From Pseudomonadota bacterium (lineage in GTDB: Bacteria; Bdellovibrionota_B; Oligoflexia; Oligoflexales; CAIYRB01): a stretch of DNA of 50,264 nucleotides. The stretch spans positions 1 through 50,264 of the forward strand of contig JAPLFX010000024.1 of NCBI GenBank assembly GCA_026390445.1. The letters run 5' to 3'. The notes under the pieces were generated by a model. That model made no database searches, was not told where the DNA came from, and was given only the letters and a program-made list of their open reading frames with translations. Position 1 is the first letter of the stretch. Every line of letters starts with the position of its first letter. Shown one piece after another: positions 1 through 8,783 of the stretch. The translations under genes and the position numbers were made by a program.

Positions 1-1
1 T

Positions 2-118
2 GCTAGCGGGGATGATTTCCAGGTGATTATGGCTATCTCCGTCGATGGGGTCATTTGGAGCGATGAGCGTAGTCTATCGTTCAGCTTTCAAAACGGTCAC
101 CTGTTCCCTGTCAAGTAG
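2..118 (+). CDS. 3' end of an unidentified protein (partial)
   Basis: Frame 2 is open from the window edge to a TAG at 116-118, and the other two forward frames hit stops within the first 30 bases. The 38 visible residues alternate polar and hydrophobic positions and end in HLFPVK, which suggests a beta-strand-rich C-terminus. I recognise no family. The gene begins outside the window. Confidence 0.5.
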   Translation, partial: ASGDDFQVIMAISVDGVIWSDERSLSFSFQNGHLFPVK

Positions 119-164
119 TCCGACGCATGGAGCAAGGCCCAGTAATTAAAGGGGAAAGCTGTGA

Positions 165-193
165 TTGACAGGATGCACTTGGTAGGACACACT
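165..193 (+). promoter_or_regulatory. candidate promoter of tRNA-His
   Basis: A perfect TTGACA (165-170) is followed after 17 bases by CACACT (188-193), a weak -10. A GC-rich stretch separates it from the tRNA 5' end at 215. The -35 and spacing are good; the -10 is poor, so this is tentative. Confidence 0.35.
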
Positions 194-214
194 GGGGCCC
201 TCTCGCGATAGTAT

Positions 215-291
215 GGTGGCTGTGGCGAAGTGGTTAACGCACCGGATTGTGATTCCGGCATACGCGGGTTCAATCCCCGTCAGCCACCCCA
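215..291 (+). tRNA. tRNA-His (anticodon GTG)
   Basis: The acceptor stem GTGGCTG (216-222) pairs perfectly with CAGCCAC (281-287). The anticodon arm CCGGA/TCCGG encloses the loop TTGTGAT, giving anticodon GTG at 249-251. G215 faces C288, which is the extra G-1:C73 pair specific to tRNA-His. CCA is encoded at 289-291. A short open frame spans this region but is explained by the tRNA. Confidence 0.97.
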
Positions 292-482
292 TCTTTCCTG
301 TCCCTTCTGTAGTCTTCGTGCCCGCCTTTGACGGTCAAACAGCATCATTGGATGGTTGTTTTGAGTTGCGACACCCAGGATGGATGAACTCGTTTAATAT
401 TGAGAAGTCCTGCTATCCCTGCCTGTGAGGCAGAGATAAGTTTATCCATGCTGCGTGATTGCACTGCGGAGGCTTACAATCT

Positions 483-875
483 ATGAGCATTGGCCACGAT
501 TTATCGGTAGGGAGCGTTTCTAGCGACGCCCCATATCAATGTGTTGATACAGTCGAGCACCGCGAACTGAAATCGCTACGCACCGGTGAGCTTTACTCCC
601 ATGCTGCGGTCATATCCGAACTCATTGGTATGAAGAATTTATTCGTGCACCACGAAATCATCCCGCCAGGACGCCGTGCATCTGCGCCGCACATCCATTC
701 TGAACAGGAAGAGATGATTTTTGTCTTGGAAGGAACTCCGATAGCTCGTCTTGGGGACCAGGCGATCCAGCTAAAAGCAGGGGCATTCATGGGATTTAAG
801 CCTGGCGGTCCAGATGCCCATTTCGTCGAAAAACAAGAGCGCGGAAGATGTACGGTTGTTGGTTATTTCTCCTAA
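483..875 (+). CDS. small single-domain cupin protein
   Basis: This 130-residue protein carries a cupin beta-barrel core. The first motif is seen as PHIHSEQEEMIFVLEG (His-x-His and a downstream Glu, the usual metal ligands), followed by the second strand pair with LKAGAFMGFKPG and a later DAHF histidine. I place the start at ATG 483 because GGAGG at 468-472 lies 10 bases upstream; an in-frame ATG at 459 has no such site. The substrate cannot be inferred; many stand-alone cupins bind sugars or act as isomerases or dioxygenases. It sits alone between tRNA-His and tmRNA, with no partner gene. Confidence 0.8.
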   Translation: MSIGHDLSVGSVSSDAPYQCVDTVEHRELKSLRTGELYSHAAVISELIGMKNLFVHHEIIPPGRRASAPHIHSEQEEMIFVLEGTPIARLGDQAIQLKAGAFMGFKPGGPDAHFVEKQERGRCTVVGYFS

Positions 876-1085
876 GAGAAATGCCGATCGGGTGATATTT
901 CCCGGCGTTTAACGGTGGGACGAGAGCTATTTATTCTGTAGTACCCGCTTCACATGCCTGATTATTGGAACGTGTGAGATGGCTGGATGCGAAAATATGG
1001 CGAGGCAAAGGCAAGTCAATTGACTTTTAGCTGCAGCGCTAGGTCGACGATTAACTTGTGCTTACTCGAGGGCAAAGAAAGGGGT

Positions 1086-1438
1086 TGGTGGAGGCGGAGG
1101 GAATCGAACCCTCGTCCGAATACGAGATGAAAAGAGCGACTACATGCTTATTCCGTAAATTTTCCTCTTACCGATCGAGCCAGCGGACAGGCTTGACTGG
1201 TCGCAGTCTGATTGTCGTCATGCCAAGGCCTACAGATGGAAAGCCCGGACACCAAGTCGATGTTATGGCGCCTCCCTAAAGGTATCGACACCCTTTAGTT
1301 CGACGGCAGCTTAATTAAGCTGCGAGTGCGTAATCGTTGCCGACTAAGCGTTGTAACGCATTGTTAACGAGGTCACGTTACCACCCTCGGCATGCTCTCA
1401 AATTCAGCTAGCGTACCCGTCGAAACCAGGACGCCCCC
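1086..1438 (-). ncRNA. ssrA: tmRNA (ssrA)
   Basis: Read on the minus strand, the 5' end GGGGGCG (1438-1432) pairs with CGCCTCC (1096-1090), followed by ACCA at the 3' end, to form the tRNA-like acceptor. The T-arm GAGGGTTCGATTCCCTC and the 5' TTCGACGGG segment are the canonical tmRNA signatures. The tag reading frame begins after TAGTC with GGC at 1341 and runs to TAA at 1315, encoding GNDYALAA, so the full tag is A-GNDYALAA. tmRNA with SmpB rescues stalled ribosomes and marks nascent chains for proteolysis. The length of about 353 nt is normal. An open frame on the plus strand here (1058-1279) is an artefact. Confidence 0.96.
1315..1341 (-). other. tmRNA proteolysis-tag reading frame (GNDYALAA)
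   Basis: The codons GGC AAC GAT TAC GCA CTC GCA GCT TAA follow the conserved TAGTC that sets the resume codon. The tag ends in ALAA, the usual ClpXP-type degron. It is two residues shorter than the E. coli tag, and the resume codon is Gly rather than the common Ala. The stop lies inside a perfect 18-base palindrome at 1306-1323. Confidence 0.9.
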
Positions 1439-1667
1439 CAAACTCTATGACAGCCTGGACAGTAGCCTAACTGGGCCCAGGGTGTCCAACTTTCCAGTGA
1501 TTGTTGTGCGCTGGACCTACTGGCTTAACGCCTAGCAATCGAAGGCCCTGGCCAGTCGGCCCGGCCCAAGCTATACTAGGAACAGGAATACCAATGAATA
1601 GCTATCCTCTAGTTTGACCCGCAAGACTACCGTAACTATCTGATATCTTTGTCTCAAGGCACCCCAG

Positions 1668-2663
1668 ATGAGCGAAGCACTGGCGTCGTCGGAAACCACT
1701 CAGGTGGCTTCGGAAGCGCCGCCTAATCCTTTTACATCGCCGATGGTTATGCCTGGTACCGAGGAGATCATTACCTCCGTGCCTGTCGATCATGTCGGGA
1801 CGCTTTTATATGTCAAAGTCTTGCGGCACCTGGTGTCAACACGCCCACCCATGATCCTAGTACATGACATCAGTGAGCATGCGGACTTCTATCTGGCCGC
1901 GGCTCATGGGCTGCTGGATGCTGGCTATTCGGTCTACCTGTTTGACCTGCGCGGCCACGGCAGGTCGGGTCGGCAGCTCGGGCATGCGCCAAACTTTGCG
2001 GCCCTTGTGAAGGACCTACTGCAGGTTGCGGCCTGGGTTCGATTTGAGGAAGGAGGCAAGGCGCCGGTCGTCGTCGGGCATGGGGTCGGAGCACTCATTG
2101 CGATGGACTTCAGCAAAGCTTATCCATCCTTCTGCAAGGCAGCGGTGCTAAGCGCACCGTGCTTTGAGCTAGCGACTCCGGTGAGCTGGGTTCGGCGCAT
2201 GATGATCAAGTTCTTAGCCGACGTCTTTCCCATGGCGCGCATTCCGCTCTTGTTAAAGCCCAAATTGGTGCGAGAAAAACGCGGGTTAAATTTGGGCCAG
2301 CTTCCTGACCCCTTTGGTCTGCCGCGCTTTCCTGGACTGACCGCCATTTTTACGCAGGAGCTATTGACCGCCATCAAGGGCGCCGAGGAGCGCTTTGTCG
2401 ATTATCGCGGTACCGCCTTGGTTCTATGCCCGGAGCAAGACAGCGTCTGTACTTTTCAGCATCTTAGAAGGCTAGCTGCGGTTCATCAGGAAGTGAATCT
2501 CGAAGTCGTGTCGCTTAGTGACACCACGCACCGGGTGTTTACCGGTGAGGAGGCCGCCTGCACCCAGGCTGTCGAGAAGATTGTTAGCTGGTTGGCTCTC
2601 AAAGAGGGGCAGGTCGGCCCCCGACCACAGGCAACTGGTGCAGATCAAAACGCACCAACCTGA
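1668..2663 (+). CDS. alpha/beta hydrolase fold protein, nucleophile serine missing
   Basis: At 331 residues this matches the monoacylglycerol-lipase/lysophospholipase-like branch of alpha/beta hydrolases. Visible features are MILVHDISEH (oxyanion region, residues 62-71, with HD instead of HG), FDLRGHGRSG (92-101), the nucleophile elbow GHGVG (137-141), Asp258 in PEQDS and His288 in DTTHR. The elbow should read GHSxG, but codon 139 is GGG, so the Ser nucleophile is replaced by Gly. The Asp and His remain. The protein is therefore probably not a normal serine hydrolase; it may be a binding or scaffold protein. No signal peptide is seen, so it is probably cytoplasmic. The following DUF4175-like gene starts 25 bases downstream, suggesting co-transcription. 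Only a weak AAGG precedes the ATG. Confidence 0.85.
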   Translation: MSEALASSETTQVASEAPPNPFTSPMVMPGTEEIITSVPVDHVGTLLYVKVLRHLVSTRPPMILVHDISEHADFYLAAAHGLLDAGYSVYLFDLRGHGRSGRQLGHAPNFAALVKDLLQVAAWVRFEEGGKAPVVVGHGVGALIAMDFSKAYPSFCKAAVLSAPCFELATPVSWVRRMMIKFLADVFPMARIPLLLKPKLVREKRGLNLGQLPDPFGLPRFPGLTAIFTQELLTAIKGAEERFVDYRGTALVLCPEQDSVCTFQHLRRLAAVHQEVNLEVVSLSDTTHRVFTGEEAACTQAVEKIVSWLALKEGQVGPRPQATGADQNAPT

Positions 2664-2688
2664 CGTCACCTGTGGTAAAACGAAGTTT

Positions 2689-5133
2689 ATGACCACTTCT
2701 CTGCAATCCACCGTCGATCGTCTTAATCGCATCATAAGCGCGGCGGCCAACACCACCTCGTGCCTGCACGGACTGCGCGTAGTGATTTTGGGGCTGTTGG
2801 CGACTGCAACCTGGTCCTTGGTTCAGCCCGAGGATCTGGCTTGGCAGCTTGGCCTCGGTGCCACAACGATTCTGCTTGGGGCCTTACTAGGACGGCGCAA
2901 GCGGTCCCCACATCACATCAATCCAAGTGATCTGGCCCTCGCTCTGGAGATGGAGCATGGCGGGGACGTGACCGAGTCCCTGACGTCCGCTGATCCGCAG
3001 GCCGATTTGAGCCAGGGTTGGAGTGCGGTAGCCCAGGGCCATATCCAGGCGCAAAAAGACTTTGAGCGCGGCCGTGTGCTTGGTTTTGCCAGCACACTGG
3101 TGCTGCCTAGTTTGCTGTGTGCCGCTGCATTTCCAAGCGCAGCGCCTTCCTTGAAGCACGCCTTTAACGAGGTGTCCAAGGCGGTCGCCCAACTCAGCCG
3201 CGGCGCCACGCTTGAGGTCATTCAAGGGGGCAGCGACGGGGCCCAAGCTAAGCCCATGGGGCTGAATGGAAAAAGGCCACTGGAAGTGGAACTTCTCGCC
3301 CAGAACTTGATCGCTGTCAGAGTTAACGGCGCCGCAACAAGCGGTGGCGTCCCAGTTGTCGAGCTGCGTCGCAGGAAGAATCCAGGCGACCAAGCGGCTT
3401 CGATCTTTCAAAGCTTTCAGATGTCGCCCGTGACAGCGGACGGGCCACAGGGGGATGAAGAGTCGGTCCGACTGTATGAGATTTCGTTTGCCGTTACGGA
3501 AGACGTGGATTTGTACATCCCCCAGCTGGGTAGCGAGATGCTCGCGCGCTTAAAAGTGCATCAGCTGCCCCTCCCCAAAGTCAGCCTGTCGACCACAGCA
3601 CCGCCTGGTGGGGTCTGGCCAGATGACCAGCCGCTGCCGCTGCATATTGAGGTACATGCTGAAAACTCGTTGCAAACGGTGCGCCTGATCATCAAATCAG
3701 ACCAGAAAGTCTCCAAGGAACTGGTGGCCAACGTCATGGCCGAAAACAAGTCGGAGCTGGTGACAGACTACCGACTGACGCTCGAAGCATACGTCGAGAA
3801 CGACCTTGCTGACGTGGAGATCACTGCCGAGGCCGTCGATCGCGCAGTGCCGACGCCGCTTACTGGTGTCAGCGCTCCTTTGCACCTCACCACGGCCAGT
3901 GCCTATGGTCGCTATCGGCAGTCGCTGCAGACACTGCGCGAGGTGAAGCCCTTCCTTGATACGGCCATCGCCGACAATGTGCCGCGCTTGCCTCAAGCTG
4001 CCAGCGACCTTGCGGTTAAAGCCGCCGAGCAGTCAGAAACCTCGCCGTTCTTCGATGGTTTGGACCGAATGCAGATACGGAACTTTGCCAGTCAGGCCGC
4101 TGACCTGACGGCTGGTGTGCGCGACGAGGCCTTACACGAGCTTAGTCAGGCACTCAATGACTTTCTGTTTGAACATGAAGTGCTCGATGACAGGGAACGC
4201 GACCGTGACTTCTTTGTCGCGGCACGTGCCCTTTCGCGGCTGTTGGAGCAAGACCAAAGCAGGCGCCCGGCCCCACTGAGTATCGTTACCCAGCGCATGA
4301 TAAACTTCCTCAATGTCCGGCATGAACGCTGGACCAAGCGAGTCGCACGACTCAAGGCTGACGCGCGTCCTGCGGGCTGGACGCAGGTGCAGCGCCGACC
4401 GTTCCATGAACAAATCGAGAGAATCGCGGCACTAGGGGTGGAAAAGGGCAAAGCAGCAGCCAGCCAAGAGGCGCAGTTGACGACCCTGGCGAAGGCCGTG
4501 GTCCATTATCGTGCCTGGATCTCCGAACTCGAAGCGGCCGAGGACAAGGCCCGCGAAGAGGAGGATCAGCAGCGCCAGCAAGGCTTGGCTTCAGCTCGTG
4601 ACACGCTGAAGGAACTACAAAAGCGCCAGGGGGAGATCTCTGCCGAGCTGGACAGGTCGGATCAGCGACCGAAGGACCAACTGGCAGGGCAGTGGCCCAC
4701 GACCAAGTTGAAGCAAAACTCCAATATCAAGGACACCCGCCACCTCGAAGGCCAGATGCGCAGTTTGTCGCAAAATGCTGCGGCGCGGATCCAAGCCGCG
4801 GCCAAAGCCATGGAAGCAACGGTCGAGTCGGGTAACAGCGAGGACTATGTCACAGCTGAGTCTGCCGCCGACCTCGCCGGGCGCCTGCTCCGGCAAGCCG
4901 ACAGCGCCGCGCAACAGTCCCAGCAAAAACGCCGCAGCCGGGGTCGTCGGCGTCGCGTTACGGGTGACAATTACTATGGCCAGTCGGTAGTAGGCGGTGA
5001 TGTTGAGATCAAGCGCGAATACCAGGTCGACCGACGCTACCGCGAGGACATCCTCGATGAGGTGCAATCCTCCAGTTATGATGAGGAAAATCGTACTCTA
5101 CTGGAGACCTACCTGCGCCGCGTGATACGCTAG
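2689..5133 (+). CDS. DUF4175-like membrane-anchored coiled-coil protein
   Basis: I chose ATG 2689 because it is the first ATG after the upstream gene; the longer open frame overlaps that gene. The 814-residue product has two N-terminal membrane helices (about residues 20-37 and 44-62) and a third hydrophobic stretch near 130-150. A predicted beta-rich, Ig-like middle region (about 210-400) follows, then a long helical, Gln/Ala/Arg-rich coiled-coil region (about 430-740). The C-terminus has a basic RRSRGRRRRV patch, and ends in a conserved-looking YREDIL...YLRRVIR segment. This order fits DUF4175/TIGR02302-type proteins known from alphaproteobacteria, Bacteroidetes and Bdellovibrio relatives, whose function is unknown. 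The family call is by architecture only. Confidence 0.65.
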   Translation: MTTSLQSTVDRLNRIISAAANTTSCLHGLRVVILGLLATATWSLVQPEDLAWQLGLGATTILLGALLGRRKRSPHHINPSDLALALEMEHGGDVTESLTSADPQADLSQGWSAVAQGHIQAQKDFERGRVLGFASTLVLPSLLCAAAFPSAAPSLKHAFNEVSKAVAQLSRGATLEVIQGGSDGAQAKPMGLNGKRPLEVELLAQNLIAVRVNGAATSGGVPVVELRRRKNPGDQAASIFQSFQMSPVTADGPQGDEESVRLYEISFAVTEDVDLYIPQLGSEMLARLKVHQLPLPKVSLSTTAPPGGVWPDDQPLPLHIEVHAENSLQTVRLIIKSDQKVSKELVANVMAENKSELVTDYRLTLEAYVENDLADVEITAEAVDRAVPTPLTGVSAPLHLTTASAYGRYRQSLQTLREVKPFLDTAIADNVPRLPQAASDLAVKAAEQSETSPFFDGLDRMQIRNFASQAADLTAGVRDEALHELSQALNDFLFEHEVLDDRERDRDFFVAARALSRLLEQDQSRRPAPLSIVTQRMINFLNVRHERWTKRVARLKADARPAGWTQVQRRPFHEQIERIAALGVEKGKAAASQEAQLTTLAKAVVHYRAWISELEAAEDKAREEEDQQRQQGLASARDTLKELQKRQGEISAELDRSDQRPKDQLAGQWPTTKLKQNSNIKDTRHLEGQMRSLSQNAAARIQAAAKAMEATVESGNSEDYVTAESAADLAGRLLRQADSAAQQSQQKRRSRGRRRRVTGDNYYGQSVVGGDVEIKREYQVDRRYREDILDEVQSSSYDEENRTLLETYLRRVIR

Positions 5134-5156
5134 ACGATCTTTATTGTGGGTCTGAC

Positions 5157-5498
5157 ATGCAGCGCGACATCGCCAGTGAGCACTTACCACGCCTGATCGC
5201 CCGCTGCGGCGCCGACGCTCTTAATCGGCGCCAGATCGCTAAGAGGCTGCAGGCGCTGCTGCCGACACGTTATCTTGAAATCAAACTCGATCACCGACGG
5301 CGTGGGTTGGCTCCGGCGGCGGCCGATCGTCAGGCCTTGATCGACCAGCGCTATACCGACTTCGTCCAGGAGCTCAGCGACATGACCTTTGCTGCCCACC
5401 AAGCTCGCATTGAGTACGAAACCCATGCAATGCTATACAAGGCCCGGCAAAGCTTGCGCTATCTGCATCAATTGCACCGTCCTCGCCATCCCGGGTGA
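5157..5498 (+). CDS. small basic helical protein, unknown function
   Basis: This 113-residue frame starts 23 bases after the DUF4175-like gene and is probably translated from the same transcript. The product is rich in Arg, His, Ala and Leu, looks wholly helical and has no signal peptide or membrane segment. I recognise no domain. Overlapping minus-strand frames are shorter and run into the 3' end of the convergent regulator, so the plus frame is preferred. Its existence rests on operon position and codon use resembling the upstream gene. Confidence 0.55.
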   Translation: MQRDIASEHLPRLIARCGADALNRRQIAKRLQALLPTRYLEIKLDHRRRGLAPAAADRQALIDQRYTDFVQELSDMTFAAHQARIEYETHAMLYKARQSLRYLHQLHRPRHPG

Positions 5499-5522
5499 CA
5501 GCAACGCTTTTAGCAACCGGCC

Positions 5523-6479
5523 TCAGTGACCAAGCGCCAGATCGAAGTCCTCCAGCGTTGCCAAGCGCTTGACGGTTCGCCCCTGCTGCGACGACTGAAA
5601 CAAAGGGGCAACCGTGCTTCCTAGCCACAGTGCACAGCTAGGCGGCAAAAGGTGATCGAGCTCATTGATGTACTCGAGCTCGCCGGGTTGCAAATCCCCT
5701 TCGGCGAATGCTGTACAACCGATCAGCACCTGGTCGGCTTTAAAGCCGATGGATGCTTCGGCTAAGGCTGCAGCGGGAATATTCGGTCCTAAGTAGTAGA
5801 CCGTTGCGCCATGAGTTGCGGCTACGACGCCAGCGATCATGATGCCGATCTCGTGATGGTTACCCACCATGGTCGCCATGACAAACGCCATGCCACGCGG
5901 ATGATCGCCTTGAGCGGCGGGCACCATACTTAGGGTGATCGATGCCAAATGCGCTTTGACGATCGACGTAAGGCCATGTATCTGGCCAATGCTGACCAGG
6001 CCGTTGGCGCTGTGGGCGCGGACTTGCTGCATCAACGGCGCAACTAATTCGATGGCGAAACTTCGCGCGCCTAGAAGGTTACGTGCCGCCTGCAACTCGG
6101 CATGAATTGATGCTAAATCGTGTCGGCTCAAGGCGCTTTGGATTTGGCGGCTAAACTCTGCAATTCTTGGCCCTCCAGTGCCTAGCGCTGGGGGTAAGGT
6201 GACTTTACTAGGCGGTTGATCAAAAGAAAGATTATCGGCAAGGAGCTCAGCAAGCTCGACATCACCGAGAGTCGCAATGCGACCAATCGAGAAGCCCCGT
6301 TCTACGAGAGTCGTCATCGTTCTCAAGCGTTCAACATCATGACGTGAATAGACCCGGCGTCCGTTGTCGCCGCGCTTGGGCCGCACCGCTCCATAGCGTC
6401 GTTCCCACGCCCTGAGCGTGTGCTCATTGAGGCCTGTAAGTTGGGTCATCGTCTTAACGCTAAGGTTGTCACAACTCAT
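5523..6479 (-). CDS. MerR-family regulator with B12-binding-fold domain
   Basis: The protein has 318 residues. The N-terminus is a MerR winged helix (residues 5-70) with LNEHTLRAWERRYG and RRVYSRHDVERL. A helical cobalamin-binding cap (about 105-190) and a Rossmann-like B12-binding domain (about 195-300) follow, the CarH/LitR arrangement. Known CarH proteins use a Wx9EH cap motif and a (D/E)xHxxG lower-ligand loop. Here the equivalents read S157 x9 I167-H168 and N207-H-H209-E-I-G212, so the cap Trp and Glu and the acidic residue are lost, though the candidate cobalt-ligand His209 is kept. Light or B12 sensing is therefore uncertain. It is divergent from the FeS oxidoreductase gene, whose expression it may control. 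Confidence 0.85.
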   Translation of the reverse strand: MSCDNLSVKTMTQLTGLNEHTLRAWERRYGAVRPKRGDNGRRVYSRHDVERLRTMTTLVERGFSIGRIATLGDVELAELLADNLSFDQPPSKVTLPPALGTGGPRIAEFSRQIQSALSRHDLASIHAELQAARNLLGARSFAIELVAPLMQQVRAHSANGLVSIGQIHGLTSIVKAHLASITLSMVPAAQGDHPRGMAFVMATMVGNHHEIGIMIAGVVAATHGATVYYLGPNIPAAALAEASIGFKADQVLIGCTAFAEGDLQPGELEYINELDHLLPPSCALWLGSTVAPLFQSSQQGRTVKRLATLEDFDLALGH

Positions 6480-6529
6480 AGCTCCAACGTGCTATGCTCT
6501 CGCTCTTTTGTCAAAGGAAGTCTGTATCC

Positions 6530-6539
6530 ATTGGCCAAT
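6530..6539. promoter_or_regulatory. candidate operator palindrome ATTGGCCAAT
   Basis: A perfect 10-base palindrome lies 51 bases upstream of the MerR-type gene start, in the region shared with the divergent oxidoreductase gene. A minus-strand TTGACA (6514-6509) lies between it and the regulator. MerR-family proteins bind dyads in such intergenic regions, so this is a candidate autoregulatory site, unproven. Confidence 0.3.
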
Positions 6540-6737
6540 ACTACCTAATTGAATAGACCATTATCTTAGGGCCTTATGCGTTCTGGCTGAGTGCAGGGTC
6601 GATGCCGTTGGTTCGTCGCTCACCCCCTGCCGACACCCATATCGTCGAGATTAACCCATGCAACTCACTTAGCTATCGTGCTAACGTGCGGTTTGACCAC
6701 GCTTTTAGCTCAGGATGCCCGCTACTAGGAGTTGCCC

Positions 6738-8747
6738 GTGACGATCATTGCAAGCATCGTGTTTGCCGTCCTTGCGTTAGGAACCTTTGGCTTTACCGCC
6801 TTTAACCTGTCAAAGATCTGGCGGACCATCCAAATCGGTGTCGGTGCTGACGATGTCCGTACCGATCGCCCAGTGGAACGGCTTTTGGGTATGCTCAAAG
6901 GCGGAATCCTTCAGCCCAAAATGCTTAAGGATCTTTGGCCGGCGATCATGCATTACATGATTTTCTATGGCTTTCTCGCCGTCACAGTCGGTACTGGGGA
7001 GACGCTGATCCACGGGATCTTCGACGCCTTTTCGTACCAGGTGGTGCTTGGCACCGGCAGTTTCTATCATGCTTTTTTGCTTATGCAGGACCTCGGTAAT
7101 TTTGTCGTCGTGATAGCCATTATCTGGGCCTTCACCCGGCGCTTGCTGTTCAGACCGTGGCGTCTGTCGCAGTTGGAGAAAACCTCCAGGATTGATGCCT
7201 ACTGGGTGCTCGGCTTTATCCTGGCCCTGGTGGTCACGGCTCATCTGTATATGGGGGCCAAGACCTTCATTGAAGGTGACACCGGCTTGCCAGCGGCGCC
7301 GCTGGTGTTCTCCCGTGCCATTGCTGGCGGCGTTGGTCTGCTCTTCGGCATTGACACCAGCGTTGGCTGGTCGATCTTTAGCAAGACGCTGTGGTGGGCT
7401 CATTGCTTGGTTCTTTTCTCTTTCACGACCTTTATCCCTTACTCAAAGCACCAGCATTTTATCTGGGTCTGGCCCAATATGTTTCTGCGTAGCCTCAAGG
7501 CGCGCGGCCGCTTAAAAGCGATGGAGTTCGATGAAAATGCTGAATCATTCGGCATCGGCAAGGTCCAGGACTTTGCCACCAAGCAGCTGCTTGACGGTAT
7601 AACCTGCGTTGAGTGTGGCCGCTGCACGGAACAGTGTCCTGCAACCGCCACTGGTAAACCGCTCGACCCACGTATGATCATGAAGCACCTGAAAGCTGCT
7701 GTGCATGATGCATCCCTGCCCGAAGACCAGCGCCGGACGCTGATTGGGGCGGAAAACGCCATTGTCACACCCGATGAACTCTGGTCGTGCACGACCTGCG
7801 GCGCTTGTATGGAGGCATGTCCTCTGTACATCGAACATATTCCCTCGATTGTTGGCATGCGCCGCTACCTGACACTGACGGAGGGGGCTTTTCCAGAAGA
7901 ACTAGGCAACACCTTTAAGAGTCTAGAGACCAATGGTTCGCCGTGGGCCATGGATCCCTCGACCCGCGCCGACTGGGCCAAAGGCCTTAACGTCACCACG
8001 ATGGCGGAAAAGCCGGATGTCGATTATTTGTTCTGGGTGGGCTGTGCCGGCTCGTTTGACGAGCGCTACAAGAAGGTGTCGCGCTCCATGGTCAAGATTA
8101 TGCAGACGGCTGGCGTTAACTTCTCCATCCTCGGCACCGAAGAATCCTGCAACGGCGACACCGCCCGCCGCCTTGGCAATGAGTACTTAGCCAGAGCTCA
8201 GATCGAAGGCAACGTCGAGACCTTCAAGCGCTACAATGTTAAAAAAGTCGTTACTGGCTGCCCGCACTGTTTTAATACCCTGAAAAACGAGTACCCGGAT
8301 TTCGGCCTCGACCTTGAAGTGGTGCATCATAGCGAAATGATTGCAGAACTCACCAGGAATGGGAAGATCAAGCCAGAGGTCGTTCCAGCAGAGGTATCCG
8401 AGGTGACTTACCACGACTCCTGCTACTTGGGCCGTCACAACGAGGTCTATGAAGAACCGCGGGCAACCCTGGCCGCTCTACCTAAGGTCAAGCTGACGGA
8501 AATGCCTCGGAGTCGGGAAACTGGCTTTTGCTGCGGCGCCGGCGGCGGACGTATGTGGCTCGAGGAAAAGATCGGCAGCCGAATCAATGAGAATCGAGCA
8601 AAAGAAGCGATCGCTACGGGGGCTAAAACCGTCGCAACGGCATGCCCATTCTGCATGACGATGCTGACTGATGGCGTCAAGGCGCAGGGTGCTGCAGGGG
8701 TCCAAGTAAAAGACATAGCGGAGTTGGTCGCGGATTCATTAGACTAA
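6738..8747 (+). CDS. membrane FeS oxidoreductase, EtfD/EMO-like (ETF:quinone oxidoreductase)
   Basis: This 669-residue protein has about six N-terminal membrane helices resembling the nitrate-reductase gamma/cytochrome b fold, with several membrane histidines. Two 4Fe-4S motifs follow: [12 protein letters not shown] from residue 290 and [12 protein letters not shown] from 351. Two CCG-type domains end the chain ([38 protein letters not shown]). This matches the HdrD/GlpC-like family that includes mycobacterial EtfD and Syntrophomonas EMO, which pass electrons from ETF and acyl-CoA dehydrogenases to (mena)quinone. The first CCG domain lacks the double cysteine, as in that subfamily as I recall it. 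I chose GTG 6738, six bases after AGGAG (6727-6731); a TTG at 6732 abuts that site. No etf genes are adjacent. Confidence 0.85.
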   Translation: MTIIASIVFAVLALGTFGFTAFNLSKIWRTIQIGVGADDVRTDRPVERLLGMLKGGILQPKMLKDLWPAIMHYMIFYGFLAVTVGTGETLIHGIFDAFSYQVVLGTGSFYHAFLLMQDLGNFVVVIAIIWAFTRRLLFRPWRLSQLEKTSRIDAYWVLGFILALVVTAHLYMGAKTFIEGDTGLPAAPLVFSRAIAGGVGLLFGIDTSVGWSIFSKTLWWAHCLVLFSFTTFIPYSKHQHFIWVWPNMFLRSLKARGRLKAMEFDENAESFGIGKVQDFATKQLLDGITCVECGRCTEQCPATATGKPLDPRMIMKHLKAAVHDASLPEDQRRTLIGAENAIVTPDELWSCTTCGACMEACPLYIEHIPSIVGMRRYLTLTEGAFPEELGNTFKSLETNGSPWAMDPSTRADWAKGLNVTTMAEKPDVDYLFWVGCAGSFDERYKKVSRSMVKIMQTAGVNFSILGTEESCNGDTARRLGNEYLARAQIEGNVETFKRYNVKKVVTGCPHCFNTLKNEYPDFGLDLEVVHHSEMIAELTRNGKIKPEVVPAEVSEVTYHDSCYLGRHNEVYEEPRATLAALPKVKLTEMPRSRETGFCCGAGGGRMWLEEKIGSRINENRAKEAIATGAKTVATACPFCMTMLTDGVKAQGAAGVQVKDIAELVADSLD

Positions 8748-8783
8748 GAGCCTATACCTCCTTTGCATGTTACGGAGACGCCC

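Noticed and set aside
213-428. 71-codon plus-strand frame over the tRNA-His
   Set aside because: Its first third is the tRNA-His gene and the rest has no ribosome site or recognisable product.
876-1085. Imperfect inverted repeat after the cupin gene (about 885-915)
   Set aside because: Stem has mismatches and lacks a T-run; not strong enough to call a terminator.
1058-1279. 73-codon plus-strand frame at the 3' part of tmRNA
   Set aside because: The DNA is explained by the minus-strand tmRNA; the peptide resembles the common misannotated 'tmRNA/tRNA-tail' product GGGIEP-type.
215-1438. tRNA-His and tmRNA as possible integration sites of a mobile element
   Set aside because: Both are common att sites, but no integrase, direct repeat of the tRNA or tmRNA 3' end or foreign-looking genes are seen.
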